From NCBI GenBank assembly GCA_944989445.1, contig CALYLW010000058.1, positions 1,161,501 through 1,225,500 of the forward strand: a stretch of 64,000 nt of DNA, written 5' to 3'. The notes under the pieces are model-generated. The model saw only the letters and a list, made by a program, of their open reading frames with translations. It was not told the DNA's origin and ran no database searches. The stretch comes from Ampullaceana balthica (taxonomy: Eukaryota; Mollusca; Gastropoda; Lymnaeidae). Made by a program: the position numbers and the translations under genes. This document shows positions 53,301 to 64,000 of this stretch, in pieces. The first letter of the stretch is position 1; each line of letters begins with the position of its first letter.

Positions 53301-53999
53301 GGCTACTGGTTTAATTAAGACAAACTCAAATTAAGAAACAACCCGTACAACTTCATTTGAATTAAAAGTGTGTGTCGATTACGGTCTTCCATTTCCGTAT
53401 TTCGTGTTCATTCTTGCTTCATGTTTCTTTCTTTAAAATTTTCCTCGTAAACAATGCAGAAATATGGATCGGATATTTTTTTAATAGATAAAATAAGTTA
53501 ATACCGTATTAATCGGGATAAAATAACGCATCAAAACATTTTTATTAATAATATCAAAAACAATCTTAAATATAGATTTAGTGATTTAGATTAATTTAAT
53601 TTTTACACGCTTTTATTTAAGTCACAATGTTTGTATGTTGTATCCTTCCTTCAAATCTTGAAACGTAAAATTAAACCACTTCTGATGGACCTAGAGATCT
53701 CAAAATTTTACCACAGATAGATCTTGGATGACAATGCATTGTATCAAAATTTCAGATCGATCGAATGTACCGTAATGAAATTAATCAATTTTTAGTTTAT
53801 CTCTATTTATCACTATTTCGAATGTATAGTCGTCTGCTAGGGTTGACCTCCACGGCTCACTGGTTTCACTCTAGCCCTCGTAAATTCCCGTGTTTACATC
53901 AAGGGCAGGGGAAATCAGCGCGTTTCAGTCTGTAAATGTTTGTAAATAAAAGCGTGTCCTTTTAAAAAAAATATTTTTTTACATTTTACTTATTTTAAC

Positions 54000-55095
54000 T
54001 CAAACAATATTATGGGTGTACGGAGTATGATTTTTTGACGAGTACAGAGTACCGAGTACCGGTAGTTGCGGCCAAATTTTTCCGATACCGAGTACCGATA
54101 CAGAGTACTGTACTTGAAGTATGAATTTGTTAAAATTGGTTGTGTTACATTTTATGAATGGCAAACATATTTTTAGGATTTTTAGTTTTAAAAATATGAA
54201 TTTTTAAAGTGTGGTTCAATATGTCCCAATCCCCTATGCATTTTACCTCCACATTTTGTGACATCAATTCCGCTGTTCGCGTCACGCATTTTTTTCCCTC
54301 TCGTTCTAGTAATGATTTTATTTTTTTAGGATCAATGCTATAAATAAAATATGTTTTTCTTTATTTTTTTATTAAAATATTCTTTATTAATAACTCATTT
54401 AACTTTGTATAAACAGTAAAATTTATCTTTAAACGAAGTTTCTGATGTGTTTACAAGTTCCAGATCATGACTTACATGTGACTCATGACAAAGCGAACTG
54501 TCCTCTATAAAAATGTACAAATATAATTAGGAACTCCCTTTGAACCTTCAACTTTGACACATAATTAATTCTAACCAATGGTTAAATGGCTTTTGCACAC
54601 GGCCACCTTTTATGAATGAAACAATGAGAATAAAGCAATAGTAAAATGAGGTTGAAGATGAATGGTTGCAAATGACAAGTCTGCACACGGTACATTTTGT
54701 TATTCCATACGAAACGAAATGTTTAAGACATCTGCGATTCTGCGTGCATCTTCGCTATTAGAGCAAATACGGTATACTCGGCATCGACATCACTTACACA
54801 GTATTTCCGAATATACGAAAATCGACCGATACCTAAACAATATCATAGCACATGTATCGTGTCTGTACATATTAATACTAGGACTCTTTTGGTTCTTTCA
54901 ATTTCTTTCAATACCGGTATCGGGATCGATATATCAATTTGCCGAGATATTTATAAATCTAAATGATACATTTTCTGAATTTTTTGGGGGTCAAAATGTC
55001 ATTTATAATGAAATATCGGTGACGTCAATATCGGACCTTTACGTGTTACCGATACCGATATTCTATATCGGTGCCGATGTATCGGTAGAACCTTA
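54000..55095. mobile_element. Third long element of the CCGATAT family, plus GAGTACCG repeat
   Basis: 54430-55095 matches the 14766-15487 copy (shared CGAAACGAAATGTTT, ATCGGTGACGTCAATA) and ends ATCGGTAGAACCTTAG. 54005-54120 is rich in GAGTACCGAGTACCG, a different terminal-like sequence. A 144-codon frame at 54662 is element sequence. Confidence 0.6.
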
Positions 55096-58000
55096 GTATA
55101 AAATACAGATAATTTTAACACATCAATACAAAATACACAATCTTTTATGTACCAATCCAGTCAGTTAATCGAAACTAAAAATTATCCTGATAAAAAGTTC
55201 AGATGCCTGGATATCTGCGCTAAATGCATTTTTTTTTAAATACCCGAAGCGTGTTTTATGTCTGATATTTTCTTTAGTTTTATGGACGTTTATTATTTAT
55301 GGTGTAAAAAAGGGATATATATATATATATACATATATAAATCAATTAGTCTAGCATTCCTCTAAAATGATTTGAACGCCTAGAGGTCGTATCAAAGCTT
55401 GCCAAACGTAAATAAGTATAAGGTTTGGATTCAGTTAATTGTCCGATTCGCCGATGACACTAATCTGGACGCCCAGAGCCATTCGGCGCCCCCATTTATT
55501 GAATGACTGCGTGAGATAAGAAAGCAACATTGTCAGTAATTTCTAAAGAATGCTTTAATTTGAAAGGTTAATTTACATTTCAATAAATCTTTATATTTAT
55601 TACACGTGACAGCGCGAATGGTTTCGTATGATGTACAACACATGAAAAGGATGGCCTACAGACATTATGGTACGATGTACAACAGATTGGAAAACATTAC
55701 AAGGATGATGTAAATGACATTTTGATATAATGTACAATACATACGTACACGTGACCAGGATGATGCGTATAAAGTATGTGTTATAATTTCCAGAAAAACG
55801 TACACACAAGTAATTAATTACTGTATGCGTTGCTTTAGCCCATTGAAAAGTTTTGAATTGAAAAGTACGATGGAATGGGCACGAACAGAGACACATCAAT
55901 TAGCATATATTTGAAAGAGATCAGTATCTATACCCTGGTCCATCCCACGCCAAACTGCACACAAATAAACCAAACAACAGCGCACACACAAGGCGACTAT
56001 TGAAGTTGACCAAGGAGCCCCAAGAGATGAGACTATAATAGGCGAACGAAAAGAGCATGTGTCAGAAATAAGAAGAATAGATACAAAACATTTGTGCATC
56101 TAAGGGAGACAAAAAACACGACCCGTGCATCTAATGGGGATAAACACGGAGAGAAAGCCAAATTTGTTTCATGTCCGAGACCTAGGACTAGGACCATTAG
56201 CTGTTTTTTTTCTTCTGGAAGTCCCTTTGCATAAACCAAGACAGATTATACCCAACAACGAGACGCCGTGAGCCCCATCAACTGTTGCCAGTAGACTGTC
56301 AAACTTATCCTTTAATTGCACTCAATAAGTAGACGTTATGAAAATTGTCTTTACATTCCCATGTACATAATTTATACAAATTTTTCCATATTACCTAAAA
56401 ACATAAAAAATTGGTTTAAAAAAAACAACGATAATCATAATAGCCACGCTATTTCGTTCGTATGCCAGGAGTGGCGGGGAGGGCCAACTTTTGCCCCATC
56501 TACCCACAAAGAAAAAAAAAGACCATCCGCGCTTTATTGGAGCAAAGCAGCCAAATGGTAGTCTCGTCCCAGGCCCAGGCGACACTAACGTTATAGTTAC
56601 GACACGTCACACAGACTGACAAGTGGCTGACATAAAATAGGACACCAGACCTAACCAGACTTGCCATACGGTGAACGTCTCAAGATATGACAGAAATAAG
56701 AGATGGCAATAACTCCTCAACATTCTTCAATCTCCTTAGAATGCAATTACCCAACTGAGTCATGACAGTCTTGCTGTCACTAAAAAATGGGGGGGGGGTG
56801 GATAGGCTGTCACCAATGACATGGTGAGGGAGGGGGAGACCCGACAGTATGGGATAAAGAGAGCGATTTCTTTTTTGCAATTTGCTGTGATTTTAAGACT
56901 GAAGATCAACGAACTCGTTAAAAGTGCTACACTTCGCTTTTGAACCTATAGGATGTAACATTGTGTCCCTCTACTCCAAGCAGGAAACGTGGTGTCCCAC
57001 TAAACCACAACAAAGCATTCCAACGGATCAACACAATGTGTTATGTGGTGTACAGTCCACTGAGCCGTGCACAATACACGTAGTTGCAACCTGGCCGGTC
57101 AGGGGTGGGGCTGGCGGCCTTGACCTACAGAAAAGACAACTCGACTTGCACCTGTTTCGCCTCCTTTTACCTCTTGCCCCAACCCCACCCATCTCAATGG
57201 AACAAATGAAAATACCAGCACGCCCTTTTTGATAAAAGTGGGCATAATAAGGAACCTAGTCAGCGATGGAAAAGAAAGGTTTAGACAGGAATTTATTATG
57301 TGACCATTGACACCAGAATCTCATGTTACCTTAAACGTATTTCAAGTGAACATTAACATATACTATTTTAGTATATGGCCATTGAAATAGTAAAATGTTG
57401 TGGAGAGCCATCGTGTATTTTAGTATGTGACTACAAATTTAGCATGCCATAGTATGTCGATACAAGTTTTATTTAGTTATTTAATTTCACAAGCTGTGAC
57501 TTAGTGCCGATGGTGAATCTTAAAATGAACAATCTCAAATTCTTGTATCCTCAACTTTTATAAAAAATGCGACAAGCCAAACACACTTTGAACCAGATGT
57601 AGCAATATTGGACATAAGGTGGAGTTTCAAGAAGAGAATACATTCTTAATACAAATGACCTTTTGAATTTTAGGCGACCCAAGATGTCTCATCGAACCCT
57701 CAGATAACAGATGTTAGCGAGCCTAAGACTGGATCGAATAGTCGTTGCAAAAGACACAAGTAGACTAGACAAAGTTTCTCACCCTTGAATTTCAACTCAC
57801 ATTTTCGGTACATTATAACTTATAAAATAGGTCTTGCTATGATCATTATCTCTTGCACTCTACTTAATACCAAGGGGAAAAGGAGAATGATTAGGTCCCC
57901 CCATCACCACCACCACTTGTTCTGTCCTAGCCCTTTATTAGAAACTTACATAACTAATTCAAATATCTTTTATGGAATACCGTGATGTCATAATGAAAGC

Positions 58001-58740
58001 ATTGATTCGTATAATTGCCCCATTAATCCACGTGTAAAATGGCATTAGGTACTAATAAAATGGTATTCAAGTTAAGCGGTGCAATGTCGGGCCTAGTTAT
58101 TAAGCCATTTAGGCTTTAGGCACATTCCACTTTGGCCCTCATAAACTTTGTTGACACTACAACCTTTTACACTTCGTTGACACTACAACCCATCATTGAA
58201 ATATGTCATTTTTTGTATGTGCATTACTGTCACAAACGAACCACAAGGAAGAGATGCCGCTACTGTACAAGTAGCTCATTATGAGGCTGAGAGGAGCAAC
58301 GCTATGAAAGGACTCGGTAAAGGAGGCCAGGCAACAGCACATCCTACAATTAAGTTAAGCGCACACTCACCTAAGACGGTTAAGAGAGCGAAGGTAGTAC
58401 CGCCCCCTCCCCACCTTTTCCAAACCACCAATTTTTCATAACGCGGTGGGGCGGAAGTGAGTAAAAACACCAGACCAGACGGACTCAGACGGTAGCCAAC
58501 AAGCGGGGGATGGACAGATGGGGCAAACATTGGTAGCGACAGTGGTATTCGGAATGAGAGAACGAGTTCTTTTAATTTAGGAAATAAATTGAAGAGGGGA
58601 ACGATTGAATTCTTTTTAAGACAGCTCACCTGATCGCCTCTAATATTTCACCATTGAGGAACTTCTTTTAATTAAACCAGTCTGAAATATGAGCATATAC
58701 TATAATTCATCCCCGTGTGTTGCATTAGTTTCACCATTGG
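55096..58740. other. Gene-free stretch, partly GC-richer
   Basis: A short (TA)n run is at 55316-55340 and G-runs near 56788. 58240-58640 has more CpG than its surroundings. A minus-strand donor CAG|GTGAGC at about 58630 could end a 5' untranslated SIPA1L exon. No coding exon recognised. Confidence 0.4.
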
Positions 58741-58876
58741 GATAAATAAACGGGAGTCAAAGTATTGGGGCATACTACATGGCATCAATCGGTCCCAACT
58801 CACTCATGTAGATAAATAAACGGGAGGCAAAGTATTGGGGCAAACTACATGGCATCAATCGGTCCCAACTCACTCA
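58741..58876. repeat. 70-bp tandem duplication
   Basis: Two copies of a unit starting GATAAATAAACGGGAG and containing ACATGGCATCAATCGGTCCC, differing at few bases. Confidence 0.92.
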
Positions 58877-59982
58877 TACTCATGCAGTTTCACTAAACCC
58901 AACAAAGAGAAGGTCACAGCCGAGCTTTAAGTGGCATATCAGACTTCATAACCCGAGGTCAACGCCTGCCCCCAGCTCCCGTCACTTCCAACCGTCTTGA
59001 TCTACGGTTATGGTATAAAGCACGCGTTTCAGTGAGTGGTACCACCACCTCCCTCATGGCAGGTTTCAGCTCGGTATATTGCCATGGCAACTGTGGACAA
59101 ACCGACCCTTCCCCTCACTAGACCATGTGCTTACTGAAAGTTTGTGCAAGTGCCTAGACATCCTACACCAACAATCAATTTACTTTTTAAGAACACGTGT
59201 GTCCGTCAATCACTTTTCCTCCTAAGAGCTCCCAAATAATTAGCCCTTATTTCAAACAAGTAAGAACTTTAGGATTCAGGACAAGGAATTGAGCTTGTGA
59301 ACGAAAAAAAATTCATCGCCCTTGAAAAGGAAACAAATATAGGTCATTAAAAAATCTATCTTATTATTTAAAATAGTTTTCATGGCCAGATTCTAATGGT
59401 AACTTTGAATACATTATTTATCCATGACAAATAAAAGCTACATAACCGTCAAACACATGAACTAAATTATAGTTGTATCTTGACATACAATTACAAACAC
59501 AAATAAGTTGATGTTTCAAAATTTCAATAATGTTTAGAAATTTAACATATTGACTATGAAATAACACTATAGCAATAATAGAATTAGCTCTTACAAAAAA
59601 TATTAAAAAATTAACCTACATGTAAGGAAACTAATTTAGTAGAAAAATATATTCTTTATTAGATACTGACATGTAAAAAAACAATCCTAATATTATCTAT
59701 ATGACATAGGCTAATATTTAATACATAAATCATCAAAAATAGGTGTCAATGCTGGGGTCAATGAGATAGACAAAACCATCCCATTGAGAAACAATGATCT
59801 AAAATGAAGATGATAGCTATTCTCATCAGTGTATCACTAGCTGCTTCACCACCTTTTCTCTACTCTTGTGAGGTGTCAAGTTGACAATCTCAGAACCTTT
59901 GAGAGCAGCGGATCAACCTCCTGGACCATATTCTTTAGTAAGAGCAGAAAGATGTCTTAAGGGTTATTCGCTGGCAGTGCTT

Positions 59983-60312
59983 TACAACACTGTGCAGTGT
60001 TGCAACTTAGTACAAACTTCTTTAGACTAATGATCTGTACAACACTGTGCAGTGTTGCAACTTAGTGCAAACTTCTTTAGACTAATGATCTGTACAACAC
60101 TGTGCAGTGTTGCAACTTAGTGCAAACTTCTTTAGACTAATGATCTGTACAACACTGTGCAGTGTTGCAACTTAGTGCAAACTTCTTTAGACTAATGATC
60201 TGTACAACACTGTGCAGTGTTGCAACTTAGTGCAAACTTCTTTAGACTAATGATCTGTACAACACTGTGCAGTGTTGCAACTTAGTGCAAACTTCTTTAG
60301 ACTAATGATCTT
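59983..60312. repeat. 55-bp tandem array, 6 copies, each with a perfect hairpin
   Basis: Six near-identical units; each contains CAACACTGTGCAGTGTTG, a perfect palindrome, followed by CAACTTAGTGCAAACTTC. Confidence 0.93.
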
Positions 60313-61049
60313 TAAATGTAACTTGTGCCTTGGTGAAATCTGGATTGAACATGAAGAATCGCTGCAATCTCATCAAAGCTTAACAACCTAATCACTTTCC
60401 TTGACAAATAAGTTTTTCTTCCACAATTTTTAAGAAAAAACACATCAAATCAAAACATTTCATAACATCCTTCTCTACAATTACTAACATCTTACCACAT
60501 AAGACAAACAACATCACAATACTAGAATAAGGAAATAATAAACTAAATGTTCTCAATTTTAAATTTATGAGCAAAATTATTTTTAGTGTAAGTAATAGTA
60601 TAAATTTTATGTTTGAAAATTAAGAAAGAAGTAAGGAGCTAGGCTAAACTAATCTAATTCTTGATTAAAAATGCTCAAATGATGATTAAATAAGTCATTT
60701 AGACAAGCAGTGAACACACTAACTTGCCTGTCCCACCAAGTGTGGTGGAAGCTGAAATGCTTGGTAACTCAGGGTCTGGCCAAGAAATAAGAATGCCAAC
60801 CTGTAATCAATGTTCCCTCTAAGGTTTGTTGGCCCGTGTGCAAAATGACAAAGATGCACAGCATAGATACCCCCCCCCCAAATACAGATACTATATTATC
60901 CTTATCAAAATATGCTGCCCTGTAATTCTTAATCCCTGCATGGCATGGGTCAGATATCTGGGTGGCCCTACAGCTTAAAGGGAATGTTGCCTTTAAGTGT
61001 AAGGCAGCAAAAACACTATGTAGACAGAAACCAACAGGCAGAAGCATAC

Positions 61050-61190
61050 AGGCCAACTAAGAATAAGATGGATGGACGAGGTTGAGAAAGACCCACAGCG
61101 CCTGGGATTCTGGGCCACTGATTAATCTAACTGGAGGAGTGTGATTGAACAGTCCAAGACCCAACATGGGCTGAAGACAGAAAGATGATG
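61050..61190 (+). mobile_element. LINE relic, C-terminal end of ORF2
   Basis: The plus strand reads RIRWMDEVEKDPQRLGFWAT, a stop, then SNWRSVIEQSKTQHGL. This matches the C-terminal end of non-LTR retrotransposon ORF2 proteins. Fragment only. Confidence 0.65.
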
Positions 61191-61220
61191 ATGAGGAACC
61201 GTTGCACGTTTTTAATAAAC

Positions 61221-61978
61221 TAGGGCTGCGGAAATTAACAATTAATTTCTTGATTAATTATTACAAATTTTTAAAGATTAAATTATTTTTATACGATTAA
61301 TCACTTAAAAATTATTGGAAGTGAAATTTTTTAAAAATAATAATAATAAATAGCGGCCGATAAATAATAAATTTCATGACGATTTCAGGAACATTATGGT
61401 TTTAAACTATTGACAGACTTTTGAATGTTCAAAATGTTGATAAAGTTTGCCTATCATGGTTCAAACACTTCGCCTATTTATCAAACCAAATGAAAAGCGC
61501 ATTAAGCTAATAGCAGTAATGGAGTCTTCTCAGAGACAGAAAATGACGACAGCTCTTCTGATGAATTACTGCGTTCCAAAATGAAGATGAAAGTTCCTGA
61601 ATCCATTAAACCTCTAAAATGATGGAAACTTAATGAACACCGATAATGTCATTCCTTGCCAAGAAAGTTTTGTGGATACCAGTTACCTCAGTTCCATGTG
61701 AATGATTGTTCAGCCCGGCTGGTTATATTGTCAATTAGACCCGCTCATCACTTGAACCAAATAATGTCAACACACTTGTCTTTTGCGTAGTAGGTTAAAA
61801 GATGACATATAAAGGAGACATTCCAGTGTTATTTAGATTTTCAACAAGAACGTTTAATAAGTGTTACTTATGACATCATAAAATTTTAATTTTTGGCTTT
61901 AATCGAAATTAACGATTTTTTAATCGTTAATTTTTCAAAAGTTAACGATTAAATTTAAATTAATCTTTAACAGCCCTA
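61221..61978. mobile_element. hAT element of the same family as 9361-9994
   Basis: Ends TAGGGCTGCGGAAATTAACA and TTAATCTTTAACAGCCCTA with diverged flanking octamers (TAATAAAC / GTATAAAC). No readable finger here. Confidence 0.75.
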
Positions 61979-62099
61979 GTATAAACCAATGCAGATGGCA
62001 TTATAAAAATCATGTCAAAGTAGAAAAATATGAATAATAAACATTAGTCTTAGTGTCTTAGTCATATTTTAAATGTCATAATGGTACACATTTTTTTAA

Positions 62100-62420
62100 A
62101 ACCACAAGCTAAATCGGTCATTACGATTGTTTACTTTTGTTTATGTTGAAGAACAAAGAGATTTGAATAACAGAGATGATGGATGCCATTTTTTTATAGC
62201 ATTCACTATGTCTGGTAGAGCAGTCGAATCTTGTAGAATGTTGAATGAAAGTATGTAGACAAGGACCTTGATGATCTACAATAAAACACCGATATTCAAT
62301 ATACATGCAGAAATAAGTATAAGTCAACCCCCCAACCTTTCACTTAGATTTTTTCAACAAAAAAAAAGTCGGCTTTAGTCACTTTAGAACGAGAATTATA
62401 TAACAAATTAGTGAATAGAA
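62100..62420. mobile_element. Copy of a dispersed repeat also inside 34453-35466
   Basis: AGAGCAGTCGAATCTTGTAG and AAGGACCTTGATGATCTACA recur inverted near 34557-34630; a GTCGGCTT block is also shared. Ends not defined. Confidence 0.5.
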
Positions 62421-63497
62421 TTTCTATTCAGAATTAGAAGTTAGTAGAATAGAGTCAGAGTAGACTTTGACTTTGATTTTTATCAATCAATCAATCTGAC
62501 AAAGATGATAATGTCAATGAAGAGTGAAGACTTCTGAAGACCATTAGATCTACATTTACATTGAATTGAATGACATAGTTCACATAGTCATAGCCATTAA
62601 TTTATACTTATACTGTATTTGTATAGATATCAATTGTCAATAGTCTTTTATTAAGTGACTTAACTTAACTTCTGAATAGTAATACTAGTACTAGTTTTAG
62701 TTAAGTCTTAGTTAGTTAGTAGTTAGTGTTTGTATTAAAATGTATTAGCATTAGTATTATCATTATCAGTGATCAGTAGTCAGTAATCAGTGGTCTGTTC
62801 ACTGTATAACTCACTGATAATGTGTATAGAAAATATCCTGTTGTTGAGTATAAGTAAGACGTAAGTTAAGTAATAAGTATAAATAATAATAATAAAATTG
62901 ATTGATGTCTAAATTTTACATTCATTTAGTTTTAGGTTAGTGAGAATACTGAATCTGAATAGTAATAGTAAATAGTAAATTAAAATAGTGAGATGACTGA
63001 AAAAATTATTTGTCCATTTTAATTTTATATTATTTTTAATAACAGCGAAAATTTATTTTCAAACTTTCTAGATTGGTACAATTACAAGTTAAAATGAAAA
63101 CTGAAGTAAGGTTTAGTAAAGTACAATATATTTCAAATTCAAATATACAATATTATAACTATACTGTGCGACTGTGCGTGTAACTAAACTAAGGCCGGTA
63201 ACTCGATGAAACAATATTTTGAACACCCTTTTTAAGTACTTAGAAATCAACAATTAACATGCACTAAAAAATTTAATAAGTTTACCTCCTATGTTATGAA
63301 ATTTTAACTATAAATAAGTCTAGTATCCAAGAAAACATCGGGAATATGTGAAGCTTAGAGGATAGTCCAAGAAAGAAATCACACTTCGAGAAAATGTAAC
63401 CTCCATTTTGGATTGTTCAAAGCGCTTCCACGTCACGTGACTTAATAGTAAAAGGAAAAAGAAAATTATAATACTACTAAATGCACACAACTTTGTC
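62421..63497. other. AT-rich low-complexity stretch
   Basis: Short words such as AGTAGT, TTAGTTAG and AATAAT recur. No gene recognised. Confidence 0.5.
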
Positions 63498-63569
63498 TCC
63501 TCGGTAGTATAGTGGTAAGTATCCCCGCCTGTCACGCGGGAGACCGGGGTTCGATTCCCCGCCGGGGAG
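63498..63569 (+). tRNA. tRNA-Asp (anticodon GTC)
   Basis: 72 nt folding as a standard cloverleaf. Acceptor arms TCCTCGG and CCGGGGA pair with one G-T. The anticodon stem CCGCC/GGCGG-type encloses CTGTCAC with GTC, and the T arm is CCGGG-GTTCGATT-CCCCG. Box B reads GGTTCGATTCC. No intron and no encoded CCA, as expected for a nuclear eukaryotic gene; G73 is the usual discriminator for aspartate. Confidence 0.96.
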
Positions 63570-63575
63570 AGATGA

Positions 63576-63584
63576 TTTTTTTTT
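63576..63584 (+). terminator. Pol III terminator of tRNA-Asp
   Basis: Nine consecutive T residues start 7 bases after the mature tRNA end. Confidence 0.85.
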
Positions 63585-64000
63585 ATTAAAAAAAAATAAA
63601 AAATCTGCTTGTAATTATAATTATTCAAAAAAAAAGTTTATAAATTAAAAAGATAATCTGATAAATGCACGGCAAAAAAGAAACTATTTATTATAAACAT
63701 TAAATTGACAAGTAACTAAATCATCAAAGACTTCAGTACCTATAGCAGAGAGAGTGTCATATCATCATCATATTAACATGGGTACAAATAGCCCATATCC
63801 AGATATCATATTTATACCGGCCTGGACACTTACTAAAATCTGTTTTTTCCCTCATTTGTATGGTAGCTGTGCAGCATCTTAGCCATACTTTCCCCCGTGT
63901 GGCTACCCATCTCTAAGAAAGTTAGAAAACGTTTAATAGGTAGCCCATTATCTGTGAAACATACCTTACAATAGCAATGAGCGGATCAACGCGACAGGTT
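63585..64000. other. Window end, no gene recognised
   Basis: AT-rich, then a GC-richer piece (CATACTTTCCCCCGTGTGGC) that may be repeat sequence. Confidence 0.4.

Noticed and set aside
55600..58629. Assorted 60-116-codon frames
   Set aside because: No domains, no consistent splice sites, and overlapping frames on both strands; expected by chance in GC-richer DNA.
63320..63628. 102-codon minus-strand frame containing AGNRTPVSRV
   Set aside because: It is the antisense reading of the tRNA-Asp gene, a well-known false gene.
1..64000. Integrated viral genes
   Set aside because: No viral protein block was recognised on either strand; reverse-transcriptase relics are LINE type.

Overview
This window is animal nuclear DNA. 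It has spliced genes with long AT-rich introns, a eukaryotic tRNA gene, a tRNA-derived SINE, decayed LINEs and many cut-and-paste transposons. Together these suggest a lophotrochozoan, most likely a gastropod mollusc; the phylum is an inference from protein resemblance and repeat style, not a database match. No bacterial, phage or CRISPR content was seen.

Three protein genes can be read to completion. (1) Minus strand, 14-16774: DYNC2LI1, the light intermediate chain of the ciliary dynein-2 motor, resolved here as 14 exons that join in frame to 349 residues. (2) Plus strand, 17016-18842: KIFBP (KIF-binding protein), 608 residues in one uninterrupted exon. The two start codons face each other across 241 bp, so a shared promoter is likely. 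(3) Minus strand, 23879-47073: a SIPA1L-type Rap GTPase-activating protein. At least 25 coding exons join in frame to 1653 residues, with a RapGAP domain, a PDZ domain and a C-terminal coiled coil. It includes a 15-nt microexon and one GC-AG intron. KIFBP and SIPA1L converge on the 18.8-23.9 kb interval.

Intron 1 of DYNC2LI1 (about 9.2 kb) is a nested stack of transposons. A 7-kb hAT element with 8-bp target duplications sits in the tail of a SINE and contains hAT, piggyBac-like and PIF/Harbinger-like insertions. Intron 2 holds a LINE-free but hAT-rich stretch and a 59-bp tandem array that abuts a hammerhead-ribozyme-like motif; a second such motif lies in a SIPA1L intron.

The right part (47.4-64 kb) has no recognisable protein gene. 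Its main feature is a 3.4-kb array of 75 near-identical 45-bp units that is open in one frame on each strand. It also has transposon relics, several short tandem arrays and a tRNA-Asp(GTC) gene near 63.5 kb.

The most unusual pattern is in SIPA1L. At four separate introns a minisatellite has grown across an exon-intron junction, so copies of the exon edge plus its splice site (three donors, one acceptor) are tandemly repeated inside the intron.
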